A stretch of DNA of 64,000 nt from Selaginella tamariscina (Eukaryota > Streptophyta > Lycopodiopsida > Selaginellales > Selaginellaceae). Made by a program: the position numbers and the translations under genes. The notes under the pieces were generated by a model that did no database searches, was not told the origin of the DNA, and was given only the letters and a program-made list of their open reading frames with translations. Shown here one piece after another: positions 60,436 to 64,000 of this stretch (within the stretch, counting starts at the first letter, position 1; every line of letters begins with the position of its first letter). The DNA lies in contig PUQB01000159.1 of the NCBI GenBank assembly GCA_003024785.1, positions 414,001 through 478,000 on the forward strand, written 5' to 3'.

Positions 60436-62185
60436 CTTCCTGTCATAGTTTTACTATGACTTGACCCTTTACTTTGGACGTTGACTGTTGTTACCTACTA
60501 TACTATATTGATGGACCCTAGATGTAGTAGGAAACATGCCCGCTTAGTGCACTTGGGTATCTAGTGATGGTCTGGCCGGGTGTCATTAGGTATTTGTAGG
60601 AAACTCTAAGCGAAGCTAGAACTTACCTTTAGAAATCCACCCCCAATTTTAATGTCTCAATTAGGCTGATTGGTTAATGTAGATGAGTTCAGCGTGTTTA
60701 GTAGGGTTAGGAACCCCTAGGGTTGACCTACCCCTAGGGTTGCCCTAACCCACGCCTTAAAAACCCCACCCTTTTGGGTAGGGTTTTAGGGTTAGAGTTA
60801 GGCTAAGTTAAACACTCTCTCATTAACTTAATAAGGGGCTAGCTAATTTTGTGCCAGCCCACTTACACATTAGAAAAAGGGGGGGGGGAGGGGGAGGGGG
60901 CTCCATCACATAAATAAGGTAGAGTATGTAGGAGTGAGGGTTCTTGGGTTCATGACTGAGCTCGTTATTCTTCTCCCGGTGCAAGCTCTAGCTTGTGTCG
61001 TCAAGGCACAACCCTTTGTTGTGCCGCCCTAACTTCCAAGTGACAAGGGTAAGTCCCACCTTCAGGGTAGCTCACCCTTAACGTTGGTGAATCCATGCCT
61101 GGAAGGTCTTGTCGAAATGCACGTTCCAAGAGGCAGAGGTTGAGGCTTGTCTCCAGCCTCCTCCTCCACGTCAAGCTAGGTGTAGCACTCATGGCCAAGC
61201 AAGGCCATTCGTGTCCTTGTCCAACTGAGGGCGTGGGATCTTGTTTGATAGGTTCACGTTACCTAGTTCTAAGGGTTCACTAAGGGTTCTAGAGTTGGCA
61301 TTTAGAGCCACGTTTGTGACACTTGGTGCAACTCTTGAATCTAAGGGCTATGGCATGATAGCCCACATGGAGATGTGACACTGGGTTAAATGTCACACGA
61401 TACAATGCCTGAGGCACGCCCTTTGGGGTTATGTCATGGGCTTGTCGCCAAGGGGTTGGATACTCTAACAAACAGGCATGCTTGTGCTCGCGTTAGGGTG
61501 CTAAGCCTTGGGCATTTGTTTAAGGGAGGTTAGGTCTCGTAACTAGGTGTGCTTAGGCACACTTGGCTAGGGGAGTGTTCTTCTTGGAATCCAGGGGTTG
61601 AACAACCTAAGCTTGTTAGTAGGAGCCTTTTCGTGAAGCACTTGCAAAGTCATGTACTTAGGGTTTTCCAAACCTACCTTAGAGAGTTTGCTTAGTAAAA
61701 CACTCGTGTTTGCCTATGGCACACACTTGTGTCCTCACTAAGTACTAGCCCTAGGTCTAGGGTATGACTTGGCCACCCAAACCCTTAGGGGTTAGTCGTT
61801 TTAGGGTACCCCTTGTCGCCCTAAAGGGGTTGTACTCCTGGATGAGGGTGATTCCTCAAGGGGTAAGTGACAATGCCTTAGCTCTGTCATGGGGGTATGT
61901 GTGAGACACATCTCTTTTGTGGGGTTAGGGCATGAGCCTATCTAGGTCTACTGGGATAGGATCCTAAAGTCTACTCAAGTTATCCTCTAGGGTTCAGGGG
62001 ATGGTCATTCTAGGGGACTTAGGGTAGAACTCTAAGTCTTTTGCCTAATTGGGCCCCAGAGTCAGACTCTTAGGGTTATCTTGGAAGACTTAACGTTGCT
62101 CATACAGGGTGATGATGCTGAATGGCCACTTGGTAGTCACGTGTTGCCACGTGTTGGCCTGTTGGGTTAAAACTCTGACACTTCC
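60436..62185 (+). mobile_element. solo LTR of the LARD-like family with target duplication
   Basis: The LTR runs 60,441-62,180 (about 1.74 kb, TGTCATAG...CTCTGACA) between two CTTCC copies (60,436-60,440 and 62,181-62,185). No internal DNA follows, so it is the product of LTR-LTR recombination. It lacks the tandem duplication of about 68 bp found in the LTRs of the complete element. Confidence 0.85.
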
Positions 62186-62402
62186 CATTCCTCAAAAACT
62201 AAATAGTGAATCCTTTTTAACTCACAACATGCAAGGCTTGAAGGATAAAACATACCTTGTCATGTTCTATCTATTTTTCCCATCGAACTCCTATTTGATT
62301 TTGTAATACCTAAAGCTCTCCTTGAGTTTGTCATCTCATGGTTAAGAGTTATTTTATTAAACTTTATGGGGAGGGTTACAAGAGATTAGAGGTTGATATG
62401 AA
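62186..62402. repeat. duplicated unique block behind the solo LTR
   Basis: Continues the pre-insertion sequence and pairs in reverse with about 43,500-43,716 (shared AAAAACTAAATAGT, CTCACAACATGCAA and TACCTAAAGCTCTC). No gene seen. Confidence 0.65.
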
Positions 62403-64000
62403 GTCCTCACTAAGTACTAGCCCTAGGTCTAGGGTATGACTTGGCCACCCAAACCCTTAGGGATTAGTCATGGTTCAGGGTACCCCTTGTCGCCCTAAAG
62501 GGGCTGTACTCCCGGATGAGGGTGATTCCTCAAGGGGTAAGTGACAATGCCTTAGCTCTGTCACGGGGGTATGTGTGAGACACATCTGCTTTGTGGGGTT
62601 AGGGCATGAGCATGTCTAAGTCTACTGGGACAGGATCCTAAAGTTTACTCGAGTTATCCTCTAGGGTTCAAGGGATGGTCATTCTAGGGACTTAGGGTAG
62701 AACTCTAAGTCTTTTGCCTAATTGGGCCCTAGAGTCAGACTCTTAGGGTTATCTTGGAAGATTTAGCGTTGCTCACACAGAGTGATGACGCCGAATGGCC
62801 ACTTGGCAGCCACGTGTTGGCCCTTTGGGTTAAAACTCTGACAATTGGTATCGGAGCGTATTCTCTACGGTCAGTAGGATTGCCTAAGGTGTAGTGTGTT
62901 TTAGGGTTTAGTTAGTTCTAAATTCTTAAAGTACTCTATCACTTTCGGCTAACATCTGAATTCTGCATGGAGAGTTGGTCTTGAGATCTATAACTCTTCA
63001 AAAGAACATTTACTTAATAAGTGGGTGTGGGTTATGGACTCCAATGTTGAAGGTAGCACTTGACAACTTCCAAGTTGTATGCCAAGTTATTTTACCTTAT
63101 GGATGTTACCTTACCTTATACTCCATAAGACGTGGTGTGTTAGTTTGTTCTGGCTTACAAACTAAGTCTTGTGAGGTGGGTCTTGTGATATCTTAAGTCT
63201 ACACATTATTGAAATTTTTTTCTTTTTTTTAAAGGTGTTTGAATTTGGATAACACATAATTTGGAAACAAACAGTGTCCATTGAGTTTTGGCTTAGGTCA
63301 AGATTCAATATCGGTTTCGGCAACAGTGTTCAAATGGGGAAAGGCTTATGTTAAATGTGCATCTTTGATTTCAAAAGAAGTGCATATTTAAACATAAGAG
63401 TGAACACTACATTTTGACAGAAGTTATAAAATAAGCTCTCATTATAATGCATGTTTCTGAAAATGTAACTCCAGAAGCAGACTATGGTGTTGAACTTGTA
63501 ATACAACAGAATGTCGGATATTAACATATAATGAATATGTTAAGCAGTTGGTTCGAAGATCCAATGTAATCAAAGTATTGTTCGATGTTCGTAATATTTT
63601 TGATGACCCTAGCTACAATAACATTAGGTGAAATAGTTTACTAAGTTCAAGTTTTTAATTTGAACAAAGTACAACTTGAAACTTTAGTTGGTTGTAAGCA
63701 CGCACTTTGTATTCAAGTTAGCTAACTCGACTAACTTGATTATGAAGTTATCTCATGTGGGATCATAAGAATGAGATAGAATAATAGATTTTGGTAGTAA
63801 ACAGATTTAATGTTGCATCCCTATCAATGCAACTTCTGGGATAGATGCAAGATCTACTAGAAAGAGTATGTTGGAAATGTACGTTTACATTTTCAGTTTA
63901 CTGAGTAATGAAGGACTTACATAGTGAAGGCATTCGGTGCACACTTGTGCATTTTCATTATTAACTCTTTAATCTTGAAAATTTATAATGTTGTTTGCAA
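62403..64000 (+). mobile_element. LARD-like element at the right edge, truncated LTR
   Basis: A partial LTR (62,403-62,843) is followed by the primer site TGGTATCGGAGC (62,846-62,857) and more than 1.1 kb of internal DNA in sense orientation, running off the window. The LTR starts in its middle, so it is incomplete at the left. The internal part matches 26,498 down to about 25,350 of the complete element. Confidence 0.8.

Noticed and set aside
60860-60905. Poly-G/poly-A stretch considered as a polypurine tract
   Set aside because: It lies within the LTR and has counterparts (poly-C, reversed) at the same place in the other LTRs.

Overview
The window is nuclear DNA of a seed plant; I cannot resolve the order or genus. 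Evidence for a plant: a twelve-cysteine GASA/snakin gene, an intron-rich ALA1-type P4-ATPase, plant-type aldo-keto reductases, a plant-specific DUF4378 (TRM/LONGIFOLIA-type) C-terminus, and LTR retrotransposon families primed by initiator-Met tRNA. GT/CA, GA/CT and TA microsatellites are abundant.

Left third (1-15.9 kb), mostly single copy: an AT-rich intergene, the GASA gene (4.46-5.10 kb, + strand), a microsatellite-rich gap, then the ALA1-like flippase gene on the minus strand (7.0-14.19 kb) with about 14 exons and a repeated 5' flank.

Middle and right (15.96-64 kb), a mosaic of duplicated blocks. (1) An inverted repeat of about 2.9 kb (15.96-18.90 and 38.17-41.07 kb) carries one aldo-keto reductase and one DUF4378 gene tail to tail in each arm. 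(2) A direct duplication pairs about 19.17-38.08 kb (copy A, interrupted by a later retrotransposon) with about 47.04-56.54 kb (copy B). Each copy holds non-coding LTR-element sequence, an unrecognised Lys-rich stretch, an IML2/TTC39-type TPR gene fragment, an AT-rich fold-back element and a truncated DUF4378 gene. (3) A second inverted repeat pairs about 43.5-47.4 kb with 56.6-62.4 kb and includes a Ty1/copia relic in each arm.

One LTR family dominates: LTRs of about 1.75 kb, about 3.7 kb of internal DNA without credible protein genes, and an iMet-type primer site, which fits a LARD-like non-autonomous element. A complete copy (21,050-28,274) has a 5-bp target duplication and lies inside an older relative. 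The paralogous place in copy B is an uninterrupted empty site. A solo LTR (60,441-62,180) also has a 5-bp target duplication and an empty counterpart in the inverted arm near 43,717. The larger duplications therefore came before these two insertions. Copy B also has the family's internal DNA arranged head to head as a palindrome of about 4 kb, able in principle to give hairpin RNA.

Most genes outside the GASA/ALA1 region are fragments or have frame disruptions. Small indels also occur in the otherwise intact-looking ALA1 gene, so some may be assembly errors. I found no CRISPR, operon, rRNA or tRNA gene.
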